Positions 34,323-43,069 of a stretch of DNA of 64,000 nucleotides are shown here, in pieces. Where the stretch lies: contig JBJXGZ010000098.1 of assembly GCA_046160625.1 (NCBI GenBank), positions 1 through 64,000 of the forward strand, given 5' to 3'. The first letter of the stretch is position 1. Each line of letters opens with the position of its first letter. The DNA comes from M3007 sp046160625. GTDB taxonomy: Bacteria; Bacteroidota; Bacteroidia; Chitinophagales; Saprospiraceae. The translations under genes and the position numbers were made by a program. Below the pieces are notes generated by a model. The model was not told the DNA's origin, made no database searches, and was given only the letters and a program-made list of their open reading frames with translations.

Positions 34323-35351
34323 TCAGTTTCTGAATTCAGGGTTGGTAATAAATTTTTGGTCGGTCAGGCTGTGCAAAAAAGCGAGCAAATCCGCCCGTTC
34401 CAAAAAGGTCAATGTAAATGGTTGGAGCAATGGGCTTTTGTTCGGGTGCGACTTCCCCCCCGTTTGGTAATGATCAATTACTGCTTCAAGTGTCGTCAAA
34501 CTGCCGTTGTGCATATAAGGTGCGGTTACGGCAACATTGCGCAGACTCGGCACTTTGAACACGGCACGATCCATTTCGAGCCCGGTCAATCGAATGCGCC
34601 CGGAGTCCGGGTAAACTTCGTAGAGGCCGTTGTTCGTAAAGTCTTGATTGGTAAAAAGGAAACCCTCATGGCATTTCGCGCAGTTCAATCGTTCACTTTT
34701 AAACAACTCGAGGCCGCGTTTTTCAGCGAACGACAAAGCGTTGTTTTTTCCTTGAAAAGTATATTGATCATAAGGAGCATCGCCGCTCAGCAGCGTCCGC
34801 TCGAAAGCCGCAATCGAACGTGTGATGACAAAAGCGTCCGGTGTTCGTGCGTAGGCTTTTTCTGCCATTGCCACATATTCTGGCATTTTTTGCAAGCGTT
34901 CGGCTACCAGCAAAATGTTGAAATCAAATTCATTGTGCTCTTGAATTGGCACAAGGATTTGCATTTCTAAAGTGGGTACACCGCCCTCGCGTAGGAGTTT
35001 CTTTTGATAAGCTACATTGGCTAAGGTCGGTGAATTTCGGGTACCTGCACGGTTATCAATCCCCAAACTTACTGCCGTACTGTCTGAAAAGGCAAGATGT
35101 GGAGCATGACATGAAGCGCAGGAACGCGTACTATCTGCCGACAGTACCGGATCGTAAAACAGCCGCCTTCCCAAGGCTACCCGGCTCTTGGTCAAAACGT
35201 TGTCATCGGGAATATCTGGCAAAGAAAAACCCGCCGGGACGCGCAGCACATATTCGTCCGTCTCCGGCGGCCAAGCGGGTGAATGATCTTCCTTCCGACA
35301 CGCTGTCAGAAGGAAAATCAACAAACCGAATATTGAATAGAGGACGCGCAT
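34323..35351 (-). CDS. Di-heme peroxidase next to an MbnP-like gene (possible MbnH-type)
   Basis: The 342-residue lipoprotein (LLTAC lipobox) has heme sites CASCH (78-82) and CAKCH (224-228) and the block VPSLRNVAVTAPYMHNGS. The WDGRA block of ordinary peroxidases is replaced by REGGVPTLEMQ. Its start codon overlaps the stop codon of the MbnP-like gene (TAATG). In the described MbnH/MbnP pairs a di-heme enzyme of this superfamily turns a Trp of MbnP into kynurenine to make a copper site; gene pairing makes this the best guess here, but an ordinary peroxidase cannot be excluded. Confidence 0.88.
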   Translation of the reverse strand: MRVLYSIFGLLIFLLTACRKEDHSPAWPPETDEYVLRVPAGFSLPDIPDDNVLTKSRVALGRRLFYDPVLSADSTRSCASCHAPHLAFSDSTAVSLGIDNRAGTRNSPTLANVAYQKKLLREGGVPTLEMQILVPIQEHNEFDFNILLVAERLQKMPEYVAMAEKAYARTPDAFVITRSIAAFERTLLSGDAPYDQYTFQGKNNALSFAEKRGLELFKSERLNCAKCHEGFLFTNQDFTNNGLYEVYPDSGRIRLTGLEMDRAVFKVPSLRNVAVTAPYMHNGSLTTLEAVIDHYQTGGKSHPNKSPLLQPFTLTFLERADLLAFLHSLTDQKFITNPEFRN

Positions 35352-36349
35352 TAGTGCCTAACCATCAATTGTTTACGTGCCAACAGATCGCCGTTTTCAT
35401 AAAAAGCATACTGATAGATGCCCACTGGAAGCGAGGCGGTTTCCAGCCTAACTGTGCCGGTTGCCGAAAGCCCGGAAAGGGTTCGCACTGTTTGGCCGAG
35501 CGTATTCGTCAGTATCAGCTCAAGCGAGCCGGAAGCGGGAAGGGTGTATTCCAGCATTGATTCGGAATTGGCAGGATTGGGCGAAGCCTTGATGCTCAGA
35601 GAATTCAATTCAATTTCGTGTGTTGACGACGTGCCAAGCATCGTGACAAAATTCTGTGTGGCTGCATTGTTCATCATCGCAACGTTGTTAGCGAATTTTC
35701 CATGCTGGATCAGCGTGCCCGTCATAGCCATGTTTTTGAATAGTTGCGCGTAGTTTAATACAAAATGCAGATGCAACACCCCGTTTTCGGCTTCTTTCAT
35801 GCCAGTTAGCTCAAGAGCTCGATAAAGTTCATCAAATAGGTTGTGGAACTCGAAAGCTGTTTCAGGTACGCCGTCGTTGTTGTTGTCCACCTGGCCCTCA
35901 ATGGCCATAAAACGGTAACCTGCCGACCATCCCCAATGCATTGTGGGGTTCTGAGGCGCTAGTGGGTGGTTATCTGGGTATCCAGCTGGGTCATTATGGT
36001 TGACTGTAGCAGGGACGCCGAGATGCAACGTAACACCATGTGCGGCATCTATGGGCCAGATGCCGAGGTTAAATTCGGCTGTTGGGTTTTTCGCGTCCAC
36101 CAGCAGATACTGATCCGTGAGTGGCATGATCATGCTATCTGGGTGGTGGATTTCCAATTCTGAGATATAGAATTCAGCGCGGGTTAGTTTTATTTTTTTG
36201 TTGTTCCAAATGCTGAAAACAGTCTCGTTCAGTACGAGCGGATCAGAGCCAACTTTGTGGTCAAAGGAGAACACAACTTGATTGTTTTGAGCAATGGCGG
36301 TCGCTACAAAGGCGACAAGGAGTAAGAATAATGCGGAAAAACGCTTCAT
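35351..36349 (-). CDS. MbnP-like copper-binding protein with T9SS tail
   Basis: The 332-residue protein has a signal peptide (1-20), an MbnP-like domain (about 24-225) with the signature MHWGWSAGYRFMAIEG, and a T9SS tail (ASPNPANSESM). MbnP proteins are periplasmic copper binders whose site includes a kynurenine formed by a di-heme enzyme. The next gene, overlapping by one base, encodes such an enzyme. An added T9SS signal suggests that this one is exported to the surface. Which Trp might be modified cannot be assigned. It is the first gene of a five-gene run. Confidence 0.87.
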   Translation of the reverse strand: MKRFSALFLLLVAFVATAIAQNNQVVFSFDHKVGSDPLVLNETVFSIWNNKKIKLTRAEFYISELEIHHPDSMIMPLTDQYLLVDAKNPTAEFNLGIWPIDAAHGVTLHLGVPATVNHNDPAGYPDNHPLAPQNPTMHWGWSAGYRFMAIEGQVDNNNDGVPETAFEFHNLFDELYRALELTGMKEAENGVLHLHFVLNYAQLFKNMAMTGTLIQHGKFANNVAMMNNAATQNFVTMLGTSSTHEIELNSLSIKASPNPANSESMLEYTLPASGSLELILTNTLGQTVRTLSGLSATGTVRLETASLPVGIYQYAFYENGDLLARKQLMVRH

Positions 36350-36391
36350 TGTAAAATGCTTAGTTGATGAAAAAAATTGATTTCAAAAAGG

Positions 36392-36420
36392 GGACGGCCC
36401 GCGTGCGGTGAGCCGCCCCC
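36392..36420 (-). terminator. GC-rich hairpin after the beta-barrel gene
   Basis: The arms GGGGACGGC and GCCGCCCC (one bulged base) form a strong hairpin and on the minus strand are followed by TTTTTG. It lies downstream of the hairpin at 36429-36449 and together they separate the sigma-factor operon from the MbnP operon. Confidence 0.55.
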
Positions 36421-36428
36421 AGCCTATG

Positions 36429-36449
36429 AAAAAACTACCATTAGGTAGT
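36429..36449 (-). terminator. Rho-independent terminator of the sigma-factor operon
   Basis: On the minus strand ACTACC-TAAT-GGTAGT is followed by a run of six T. It starts 9 nt after the stop codon of the beta-barrel gene. Confidence 0.7.
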
Positions 36450-36457
36450 GAATTCCG

Positions 36458-37780
36458 TTAAAAAAGCCATTGCACACCACCCTGGACGCCAAAAAAATCG
36501 GGTGCAATACCGCTTGGCTTTTTCCATTGCCGTATATAAAACCCTTCCAGCGTCAGGTCAAAGCGTGGTGAAAGCGGGATTTGTAACCCTGTCCCAAAGC
36601 GCAGGATGTTCCGAAGACGCGTGCGCTCGCTAATAGAAAAGACCGCTTTCTGGATAGTTCCATGTATTTCTTCCTGAATTTCATATTCCAAGTCGTAAGG
36701 CATCAGTGAAAGACCTCCCCAGCCCAGTCCAATAAAAGGGCGGAGCTTTCCGGGTTTCGACAAGGTATAGCGCAGACCGAAGTCGAATTGTTGGATTCTT
36801 TGGCCAGTCACGTCTATTTCGAGGATATGTTGCCCGTGGCCAGGGGTGGGTAATTCTGGTGCGCCCAGTATGGCTGCGGGGTCATGTGCTTTATAATGAA
36901 ACTTCTGTGCGTTAAAAGCCGCTGTAAGGCTCCAATGCCGCGAAAGCCCAACTTGTCCTTGCAGCCCATAGGAGAAACCACCTTCGTGCATTACTCCAGT
37001 GCTATTGGGATAAATCAAACCGATATTGCCCCCCAGTTTGAAAAACTTGGGGCGCAATGCTTCCGTGAGTTTTTTCGAGAATCGTTCAGTAAGCTTCTCT
37101 TCTTGCTGTGTGAGAATTAACAGGCTTTTTGGCAAGTGGATTTCAGGCTTTGGGATATCGATCAAAGCTATTTCCAAGATTTCCAAAGGGGGCAAATCAG
37201 AAACACCTAAGATTGAATCTGGTATCGCATGGGACAGCTTCTCATCGATAATTGGATTGGAAACCTTTTCTGAATATGTAGGGCTTTTGCTCTCAAATTG
37301 ACTGTCTCGAATGGGTAAAAAAATCGGAACACCCGATGTATGAAGGCTAAGGTCCTGACTTGCCTTTGTGTTTGCTATTCCACTTTTTTCATTGCGAACA
37401 GATTGCTTACTACCCATTTCATTTGATCGCACGTAGACCGTCCGCCAAAGTGTATCATGTAGCACTTTAGGTTGTAGGGCATCCGGTGCCGTTCCTAACG
37501 CCGCAATGGATGCTTTCAAATCTCCGATCTGTGCCTCCAACCGGGTTAACGAAGCCTGGTCACTGCGGCTTGACTGGAACCACATTGCATTGCTTGCCAG
37601 CAAGGCAGCTACCAGTAACAGGGGTAATACAATTGCCTGCCTTTTTCCTTGCGGCTGTGGGGGCAGCGCAGCATTCAGGCGCTCACCGAGCGCAACCCAG
37701 TCGTCATCGCGATGTTTTTCGGAAGGCCGCAATGCGGCCATTTTGTCCCTTAACAGGTCAAAAAAGTTCTTGTCTGCCAT
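36458..37780 (-). CDS. Membrane-anchored outer-membrane beta-barrel-like protein (possible anti-sigma partner)
   Basis: The product of about 440 residues has an N-terminal cytosolic segment of about 50 residues (with DDDWVALGERLNAALPP), a single inner-membrane helix (AIVLPLLLVAALLASNAMWF), a coiled or linker region and a C-terminal part with alternating aromatic strands ending in a terminal Phe (GGVQWLF), the layout of an outer-membrane beta-barrel. It follows an ECF sigma gene by 5 nt, which is the position of anti-sigma factors. The combination is odd because one chain can hardly fit both membranes. I used the ATG at 37780 rather than a TTG three codons upstream. Confidence 0.75.
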   Translation of the reverse strand: MADKNFFDLLRDKMAALRPSEKHRDDDWVALGERLNAALPPQPQGKRQAIVLPLLLVAALLASNAMWFQSSRSDQASLTRLEAQIGDLKASIAALGTAPDALQPKVLHDTLWRTVYVRSNEMGSKQSVRNEKSGIANTKASQDLSLHTSGVPIFLPIRDSQFESKSPTYSEKVSNPIIDEKLSHAIPDSILGVSDLPPLEILEIALIDIPKPEIHLPKSLLILTQQEEKLTERFSKKLTEALRPKFFKLGGNIGLIYPNSTGVMHEGGFSYGLQGQVGLSRHWSLTAAFNAQKFHYKAHDPAAILGAPELPTPGHGQHILEIDVTGQRIQQFDFGLRYTLSKPGKLRPFIGLGWGGLSLMPYDLEYEIQEEIHGTIQKAVFSISERTRLRNILRFGTGLQIPLSPRFDLTLEGFYIRQWKKPSGIAPDFFGVQGGVQWLF

Positions 37781-37785
37781 GTTTT

Positions 37786-38337
37786 TCAATTGCCGTGTAT
37801 TAATTCGATGGTCATCATTTGTTTGATCTTGGCACGCGCTTTCGAGAGGTTCGACTTGGATGTCCCGACCGAGATGCCGAGCATTTCTGCAATCTCGGAG
37901 TGGGTATGGCCTTCAAGTGCAAAAAGATTTAGAGTCAAGCGGTATGCTGGTGGAAGTTTTTGCATTAGGGCTATCATATCCTCAGCAGCCATTTTGGACA
38001 GATAATCATCTTCCACGCTCAGATTAAACCCCTCGGCCATGTCATGCATCACTATGTCCTTCAGGTGCTTATGGTAATGGTTGATGGCAGTTCGTACTAC
38101 AATCGTCCGTAACCAAATGGTAAATGGAAGCGCCTCGTCGTAGCGATCTATGCTCTTGAAAACTTTGAGAAAAGCATCATTGAGTACTTCTCGCGCTTCT
38201 GTTTCTCGGCTACAATATGGCAATGCCACAGACAGTGCATAACCGTAAAAGCGGTCATACAATAATTTTTGGCTGCCCCGATCATTGTTCCGACAACCTG
38301 CCAAAATGTGCTTCACGCCATCGTTTTTCACGTTCAA
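37786..38337 (-). CDS. ECF-type RNA polymerase sigma factor
   Basis: The product has about 183 residues, with sigma region 2 (LLYDRFYGYALSVALPY, AREVLNDAFLKVFKSIDRY) and region 4 (LPPAYRLTLNLFALEGHTHSEIAEMLGISVGT). No ATG lies in a sensible position; the frame opens at TTG (38337) or GTG (38331). It probably directs transcription of its partner and possibly of the metal block, since it stands at the upstream end of that block. A signal cannot be assigned. Confidence 0.88.
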   Translation of the reverse strand: MNVKNDGVKHILAGCRNNDRGSQKLLYDRFYGYALSVALPYCSRETEAREVLNDAFLKVFKSIDRYDEALPFTIWLRTIVVRTAINHYHKHLKDIVMHDMAEGFNLSVEDDYLSKMAAEDMIALMQKLPPAYRLTLNLFALEGHTHSEIAEMLGISVGTSKSNLSKARAKIKQMMTIELIHGN

Positions 38338-38593
38338 TTGTCTATTCAGGAAAATTGCGTCTGGGGTTGCCTCGGCACCGTATATTTTTTCACGAATTTC
38401 TTCCTATACATCAACCAGTTGTGTTGGATCCCTGACCGTAAATTTAACACTCCAAAATATAACTTTTTCGCACCTTGCCACGTCTTTGTCGCGCACTGGT
38501 TTCTCTCACATCTTTCACCTTTACCCGGCGTAGTTTTTTTTCCGCTTTAGCATACGGAAAAGGAATGAAGGCGGGCAAACACATCTCTCACTT

Positions 38594-40321
38594 ATGGGCG
38601 ATTTCAAACTTTCCCGCAGGCGATTTATTAAAAAAATGGCCAAGGGCGCAAGTGTCAAAATTGAACATTTGCAACCTTTACCCGCTTTACCCGCCGAAGC
38701 CTCGGCGAAGGCGGGTTTTCTCAACTCCGAATTCACCCTCCAAGGTGGTCTCGACCCTTACCAAGGCCCCTGGACAAAAGCCGAAGCAGCCCACCTTTTG
38801 CGGCGCACAACATTCGGCCTGAAAAAGGCACACCTCGATCAAATGCTCGCGCTCGGAAATGCGGCGGCTGCAGTAGATGCCGTGCTTAATGTGCCTGTAA
38901 CGCCTCCTGCACCACCGGTGAATAATTACAACAACCCAAATGCAAACCCACCTTATGCCGACCCGAATGTGCCCTCCGGCCAAACTTGGGTCAATGCCGC
39001 TTATGATGTTGACGCAGAGGGCTATCGGATAGAAAGTTGGCGCGGCTGGTGGCTCAACCGAATGATAGAAGGCGAGGCCAATATTCAGGAGAAAATGACC
39101 CTGTTCTGGCACAATCACTTTGCCACTAGATCAGAGGCAATATTCAGTGGCAAAACTATTTACAATCATAACAAGATGTTGCGGGCAAATGCTTTGGGCA
39201 ATTTCAAGGCTTTTGTAAAAGCCGTGACAATTGACCCATTGATGCTCTATTTCCTCAATGGATACCTCAATAATGTAGCCTCGCCCGATGAGAATTATGC
39301 GCGCGAACTACAAGAATTGTTTACCGTCGGAAAGGAATCGGCCAACACCTATTCGGAAGACGATGTGGTGGTTGCGGCCCGCATTTTGACTGGTTGGACT
39401 ATAAATTTTCAAACGCTGGAAACGATTTTTGTTCCTCAATTGCATGATGTAGGCATCAAGGTTTTTTCTCCATTTTATAACAACACAATCCTTCAGGGAA
39501 GCAGCAACGGAGAAGCGGATTTGGACGCGCTCCTGAATATGATTTTTCAAAAAGAGGAGGTCTCGCAGTTTATATGCCGCGAGATTTATCGCTTTTTTAT
39601 TTACTACAAAATTGATGCAGACGTTGAGGCAAATGTGATAGTTCCCTTGGCGCAGGTCTTCCGCGACAACAACTATGAAATCCTGCCAGTGATGCGGGCG
39701 CTGCTTTTGAGCGAGCACTTCTATGATGCAGTGAACAAGGGTTGCCAAATCAAAACCCCGCTGGATTTGACGGTTGGTGTTTTGCGCAATTACAACCTCA
39801 GCCTCCCAAGCCCTACGCTGTACAACGAATACTTTATCCGCCTCAGTATCAACTTTTTCTGTGGCGGTTTGCAAATGCTGCCCGGCGATCCGCCTAACGT
39901 GGCCGGCTGGCCAGCTTACCGCCAATCCCCGAACTTTTATCGGACTTGGATCAGCAATGATACCATCCGCAATCGCAACATCCTTACAGATGTAATGGCC
40001 TTTGCTGGGGTAGATGTTGGGCCGGAGAAACTGATCATTAACCATATTGCGTTTGCGGCACAGTTTTCCAACCCTGGCGACCCCAACGCATTGATTGACG
40101 ATGTGCTGGCATTGTTGTACCCTATGCCTATATCGTTGTTGAAAAAGACATTCCTTAAAAGCATCCTGCTCTCTGGACAATTTAGTGATCATTATTGGAC
40201 GGATGCCTGGAACGCCTTTATCAACAATCCCACCGACCCAATGGCCTTCCAAACCGTTTGGTTCAGGCTTGCGAGTTTGCACAAATACATCATGAATTTG
40301 GCTGAATATCAATTGATTTGA
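38594..40321 (+). CDS. DUF1800 family protein
   Basis: The 575-residue protein has an N-terminal twin-arginine-like KLSRRRFIKK segment and the DUF1800 signature elements (AEAAHLLRRTTFG, KMTLFWHNHFAT, NYARELQELFTVG). DUF1800 proteins are of unknown function and usually lie beside DUF1501 proteins, as here. Residues 31-42 (ALPAEASAKAGF) are encoded by an inserted palindromic element rather than by conserved family sequence. It is the first plus-strand gene after the metal block. Confidence 0.9.
   Translation: MGDFKLSRRRFIKKMAKGASVKIEHLQPLPALPAEASAKAGFLNSEFTLQGGLDPYQGPWTKAEAAHLLRRTTFGLKKAHLDQMLALGNAAAAVDAVLNVPVTPPAPPVNNYNNPNANPPYADPNVPSGQTWVNAAYDVDAEGYRIESWRGWWLNRMIEGEANIQEKMTLFWHNHFATRSEAIFSGKTIYNHNKMLRANALGNFKAFVKAVTIDPLMLYFLNGYLNNVASPDENYARELQELFTVGKESANTYSEDDVVVAARILTGWTINFQTLETIFVPQLHDVGIKVFSPFYNNTILQGSSNGEADLDALLNMIFQKEEVSQFICREIYRFFIYYKIDADVEANVIVPLAQVFRDNNYEILPVMRALLLSEHFYDAVNKGCQIKTPLDLTVGVLRNYNLSLPSPTLYNEYFIRLSINFFCGGLQMLPGDPPNVAGWPAYRQSPNFYRTWISNDTIRNRNILTDVMAFAGVDVGPEKLIINHIAFAAQFSNPGDPNALIDDVLALLYPMPISLLKKTFLKSILLSGQFSDHYWTDAWNAFINNPTDPMAFQTVWFRLASLHKYIMNLAEYQLI
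38689..38716. repeat. REP-like palindrome inside the DUF1800 coding sequence
   Basis: ACCCGCC and GGCGGGT arms enclose GAAGCCTCGGCGAA, which can itself pair internally. The in-frame product is the low-complexity peptide LPAEASAKAG. The sequence does not look like the protein family around it, so an element has probably entered the gene in frame. Confidence 0.65.
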
Positions 40322-40435
40322 TGGGTATTTGCTTATTCGTTTATTTGGTTATTCGATCAACTGGTTTCCAAAACAACGAGTCCTCCCATTATTGATACTC
40401 ATTCAATCTTTCATTCGCTTATTCACTCATTGAAA

Positions 40436-42004
40436 ATGAAAAGAAGAAGTTTTCTCCGCAATACAGGCCTCGCTGCTGCATGGGCGACATTCCAGCACCA
40501 AGGCTTTGCCATGAATACCATGGCACAAGTGCCCTTCCTCCGCGCTTTGGCAGAGGGAGGCAACCCGCAAGACCGCGTCCTGGTGCTCATCCAACTGAAT
40601 GGAGGCAACGACGGTCTCAATACATTCATTCCACTAGATCAGTACGACAACCTCGCGGCCAATCGCGCCAATGTGCTGATCAATGAAAACCAAATCCTCA
40701 GCCTGGACGGCACGATCAAAAATGGCTTACATCCGAGTATGACTGCGCTGCGGGATATGTATAATGATGGCCTCGTGTCTGTGGTTCAAAACGTAGGATA
40801 CCCCAATCAGGACTATTCTCACTTCCGTTCAACAGACATTTGGATGTCCGGCTCAGATTCGGATCAATACCTCGAAACAGGTTGGGCTGGGCGTTATCTG
40901 CAAAGCCAACACCCACTGTATCCCGATGGTTATCCCAATCCTGACACTCCCGACCCACTTGCCATTCAAATCGGCCCTGTAGTATCGCTTGCACTTATGG
41001 GTACAAGCGTGCCGGTGGGCATGGGTATCGCCGACCCAACCGCCTTTTACCAGTTTGTCAATGACATTCCAGAGCCGGCGCCGAATACACCCTATGGTCA
41101 GGAATTGGAATTCATTCGTCTTGTGACGCAACAGGCGCAGGTATATTATCAAACAGTAAAAAATGCGGCCGAAAATGGCCAAAATTTGGCACAATACCCT
41201 GCGCAAAACAATTTAGCAGACCAATTGCGCATTGTTGCACAATTGATTAGCGGCGGATTGAAAACCCCGATCTACATCGTTGAAATAGGAGGGTTTGACA
41301 CCCATAGTGCACAGGTAGATGGCACATTTGGCAACGCAGAGGGCATGCATGCAAATCTATTGAGGACTGTGTCAGATGCCGTTGGGGCGTTCCAAAACGA
41401 CCTGAAACTATTAGGCATAGACGACCGCGTGGCAGGCATGACCTTTTCGGAATTTGGCCGCACCATCGGTTCCAACGCAAGTATTGGAACCGACCACGGA
41501 GCAGCCGCGCCCTTGTTTGTGTTTGGTAAGGAAGTCATACCCGGCATTATTGGCGACAATCCTGTCATACCAAGTACTCCATTGGTTTCTTATGACGTGG
41601 ATATGCAGCACGATTTCCGTTCGATTTATGCCAGCGCGTTGAAAGACTGGTTTGGCATTGCCAACCCGGAGAGCATCCTCGGCCAACAATTCCCGATTTT
41701 GCCGATCTTTAAAGCTGGCCAGTCGGGCACTCAGGTGATTCACAAACCTGATGTAATGGATGTGGGCAATTACCCCAACCCGTTCCACGGAGCTACTACC
41801 TTCACGTTTACGAGCGAAGGCGGTTATGTGGTCATTTCGTTGTTGGATATGGGTGGGCGCGTGTTACAAACAGTGGCCGAAGGTTCCTATCCTTCAGGTA
41901 CCCACCGCGTTACATACAACCGCAGCGACCTTCGTCCGGGCAATTACTTTTATCAGGTAAAAGTGAATGGCTCGACGGTGACAAAAATGCTCGTGATTAT
42001 TTGA
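40436..42004 (+). CDS. DUF1501 family protein with T9SS tail
   Basis: The product of about 522 residues has a Tat-like signal (KRRSFLRNTGLAAAWA), the DUF1501 sulfatase-like fold (LIQLNGGNDGLNTFIPL, DYSHFRSTDIW, FSEFGRTIGSNASIGTDHG) and a T9SS sorting tail (VGNYPNPFHGATTF). Paired with the DUF1800 gene, 114 nt upstream. The pair is widespread in Bacteroidota and Planctomycetes, with unknown role. The ATG at 40436 is preferred to the TTG two codons upstream. Confidence 0.92.
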   Translation: MKRRSFLRNTGLAAAWATFQHQGFAMNTMAQVPFLRALAEGGNPQDRVLVLIQLNGGNDGLNTFIPLDQYDNLAANRANVLINENQILSLDGTIKNGLHPSMTALRDMYNDGLVSVVQNVGYPNQDYSHFRSTDIWMSGSDSDQYLETGWAGRYLQSQHPLYPDGYPNPDTPDPLAIQIGPVVSLALMGTSVPVGMGIADPTAFYQFVNDIPEPAPNTPYGQELEFIRLVTQQAQVYYQTVKNAAENGQNLAQYPAQNNLADQLRIVAQLISGGLKTPIYIVEIGGFDTHSAQVDGTFGNAEGMHANLLRTVSDAVGAFQNDLKLLGIDDRVAGMTFSEFGRTIGSNASIGTDHGAAAPLFVFGKEVIPGIIGDNPVIPSTPLVSYDVDMQHDFRSIYASALKDWFGIANPESILGQQFPILPIFKAGQSGTQVIHKPDVMDVGNYPNPFHGATTFTFTSEGGYVVISLLDMGGRVLQTVAEGSYPSGTHRVTYNRSDLRPGNYFYQVKVNGSTVTKMLVII

Positions 42005-42026
42005 TTTTCAATCATTTAAAAATTTT

Positions 42027-42072
42027 ACAGCCCTTTCCGCAAAGTTGTGGAAAGGGCTGTTTTAGGTTTTTT
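42027..42072 (+). terminator. Rho-independent terminator after the DUF1501 gene
   Basis: A 12-bp stem ACAGCCCTTTCC / GGAAAGGGCTGT with a 10-base loop is followed by a T-rich stretch (TTTAGGTTTTTT). Confidence 0.88.
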
Positions 42073-42148
42073 CAGCCACTTAATCGAGTGAAATCTACTG
42101 CATAAACTTTGGATAAAATGGCTTACTAAAAAACGATTTGCCAATTTC

Positions 42149-42181
42149 TTGGTCATCCCCATTTGTCCTTGACTATCTTTG
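42149..42181 (+). promoter_or_regulatory. Bacteroidota-type promoter of accD
   Basis: A -7 element TATCTTTG (consensus TAnnTTTG) at 42174-42181 is preceded by TTG at 42149-42151 with a 22-nt gap, 43 nt upstream of the accD start. Confidence 0.55.
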
Positions 42182-42223
42182 CCCTCCCAAATCACTATCA
42201 ATGGTCCATCAAACTATCGTCTC

Positions 42224-43069
42224 ATGAGTTGGTACAAACGCCTGCGCGAGGGCATCACCACCGCCACCAAGTCTAAAAAAGATGTGCCGGAAGGCATCTG
42301 GTTCCAATGCAAAAAATGCAAGGAAACCAGCACGACAAAACAACTCCACGACAACTTTTACAAATGCCCAAAGTGCGATTATCATACCCCCATCGGCTCG
42401 GAGGAATATTTCGAGATCCTCTTTGATAATCATGACTATATAACCTTACATGATGATCTCGTTTCGGTGGACTTCCTCAATTTCACCGACCTCAAGCCCT
42501 ACGACAAACGGCTCGAGGAAAGCCGCAAAAAAACGGGCCTGAACGACGCAATCGCGATCGGCGCAGGCAACGTGAATGGGCATAAACTTGTGGTAGCGGC
42601 CATGGATTTCAAATTCATTGGCGGTTCCATGGGAGCGGTGGTAGGAGAGAAAATATCGCTTGCCATTGATCACTGTCTGGAGTTGAAAAGCCCATTGCTG
42701 ATTATCTCCAGATCTGGCGGTGCGCGCATGATGGAGAGTGCGTTCTCACTGATGCAGATGGCAAAAACAAGCGCCAAACTTACCCTACTTGCAAAAGCCG
42801 GACTCCCTTATTTTTCGCTCATGACCGACCCAACTACAGGTGGCGTAACGGCTTCTTTCGCCATGCTCGGCGATATTCATTTGGCTGAACCGGACGCGCT
42901 TATAGGCTTTGCCGGCCCCAGGGTCATCCGTGAAACCATCAAACGAGACTTGCCAGAGGGCTTCCAGACTTCAGATTTTTTGCTGGAAAGCGGTTTTATG
43001 GATTTGGTCGTCAATCGCAAAGACCTGAAGGAAACGATGAGCGATTTGCTTGCGTTTTTTGACAAATGA
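42224..43069 (+). CDS. accD: Acetyl-CoA carboxylase carboxyltransferase subunit beta
   Basis: The 281-residue enzyme transfers the carboxyl group from biotin to acetyl-CoA, the first step of fatty-acid synthesis, as part of a complex with AccA. The N-terminal zinc ribbon has Cys29, Cys32, Cys48 and Cys51. The crotonase-fold core has SRSGGARMMES and MTDPTTGGVTASFAMLGD. I chose the ATG at 42224, where the conserved MSWYKR begins; an upstream frame would add 15 residues. It overlaps the acetyltransferase gene by 4 nt. Confidence 0.97.
   Translation: MSWYKRLREGITTATKSKKDVPEGIWFQCKKCKETSTTKQLHDNFYKCPKCDYHTPIGSEEYFEILFDNHDYITLHDDLVSVDFLNFTDLKPYDKRLEESRKKTGLNDAIAIGAGNVNGHKLVVAAMDFKFIGGSMGAVVGEKISLAIDHCLELKSPLLIISRSGGARMMESAFSLMQMAKTSAKLTLLAKAGLPYFSLMTDPTTGGVTASFAMLGDIHLAEPDALIGFAGPRVIRETIKRDLPEGFQTSDFLLESGFMDLVVNRKDLKETMSDLLAFFDK

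Noticed and set aside
39308..40312. A 334-codon open frame on the minus strand
   Set aside because: It is antisense to the DUF1800 gene and has no family match.
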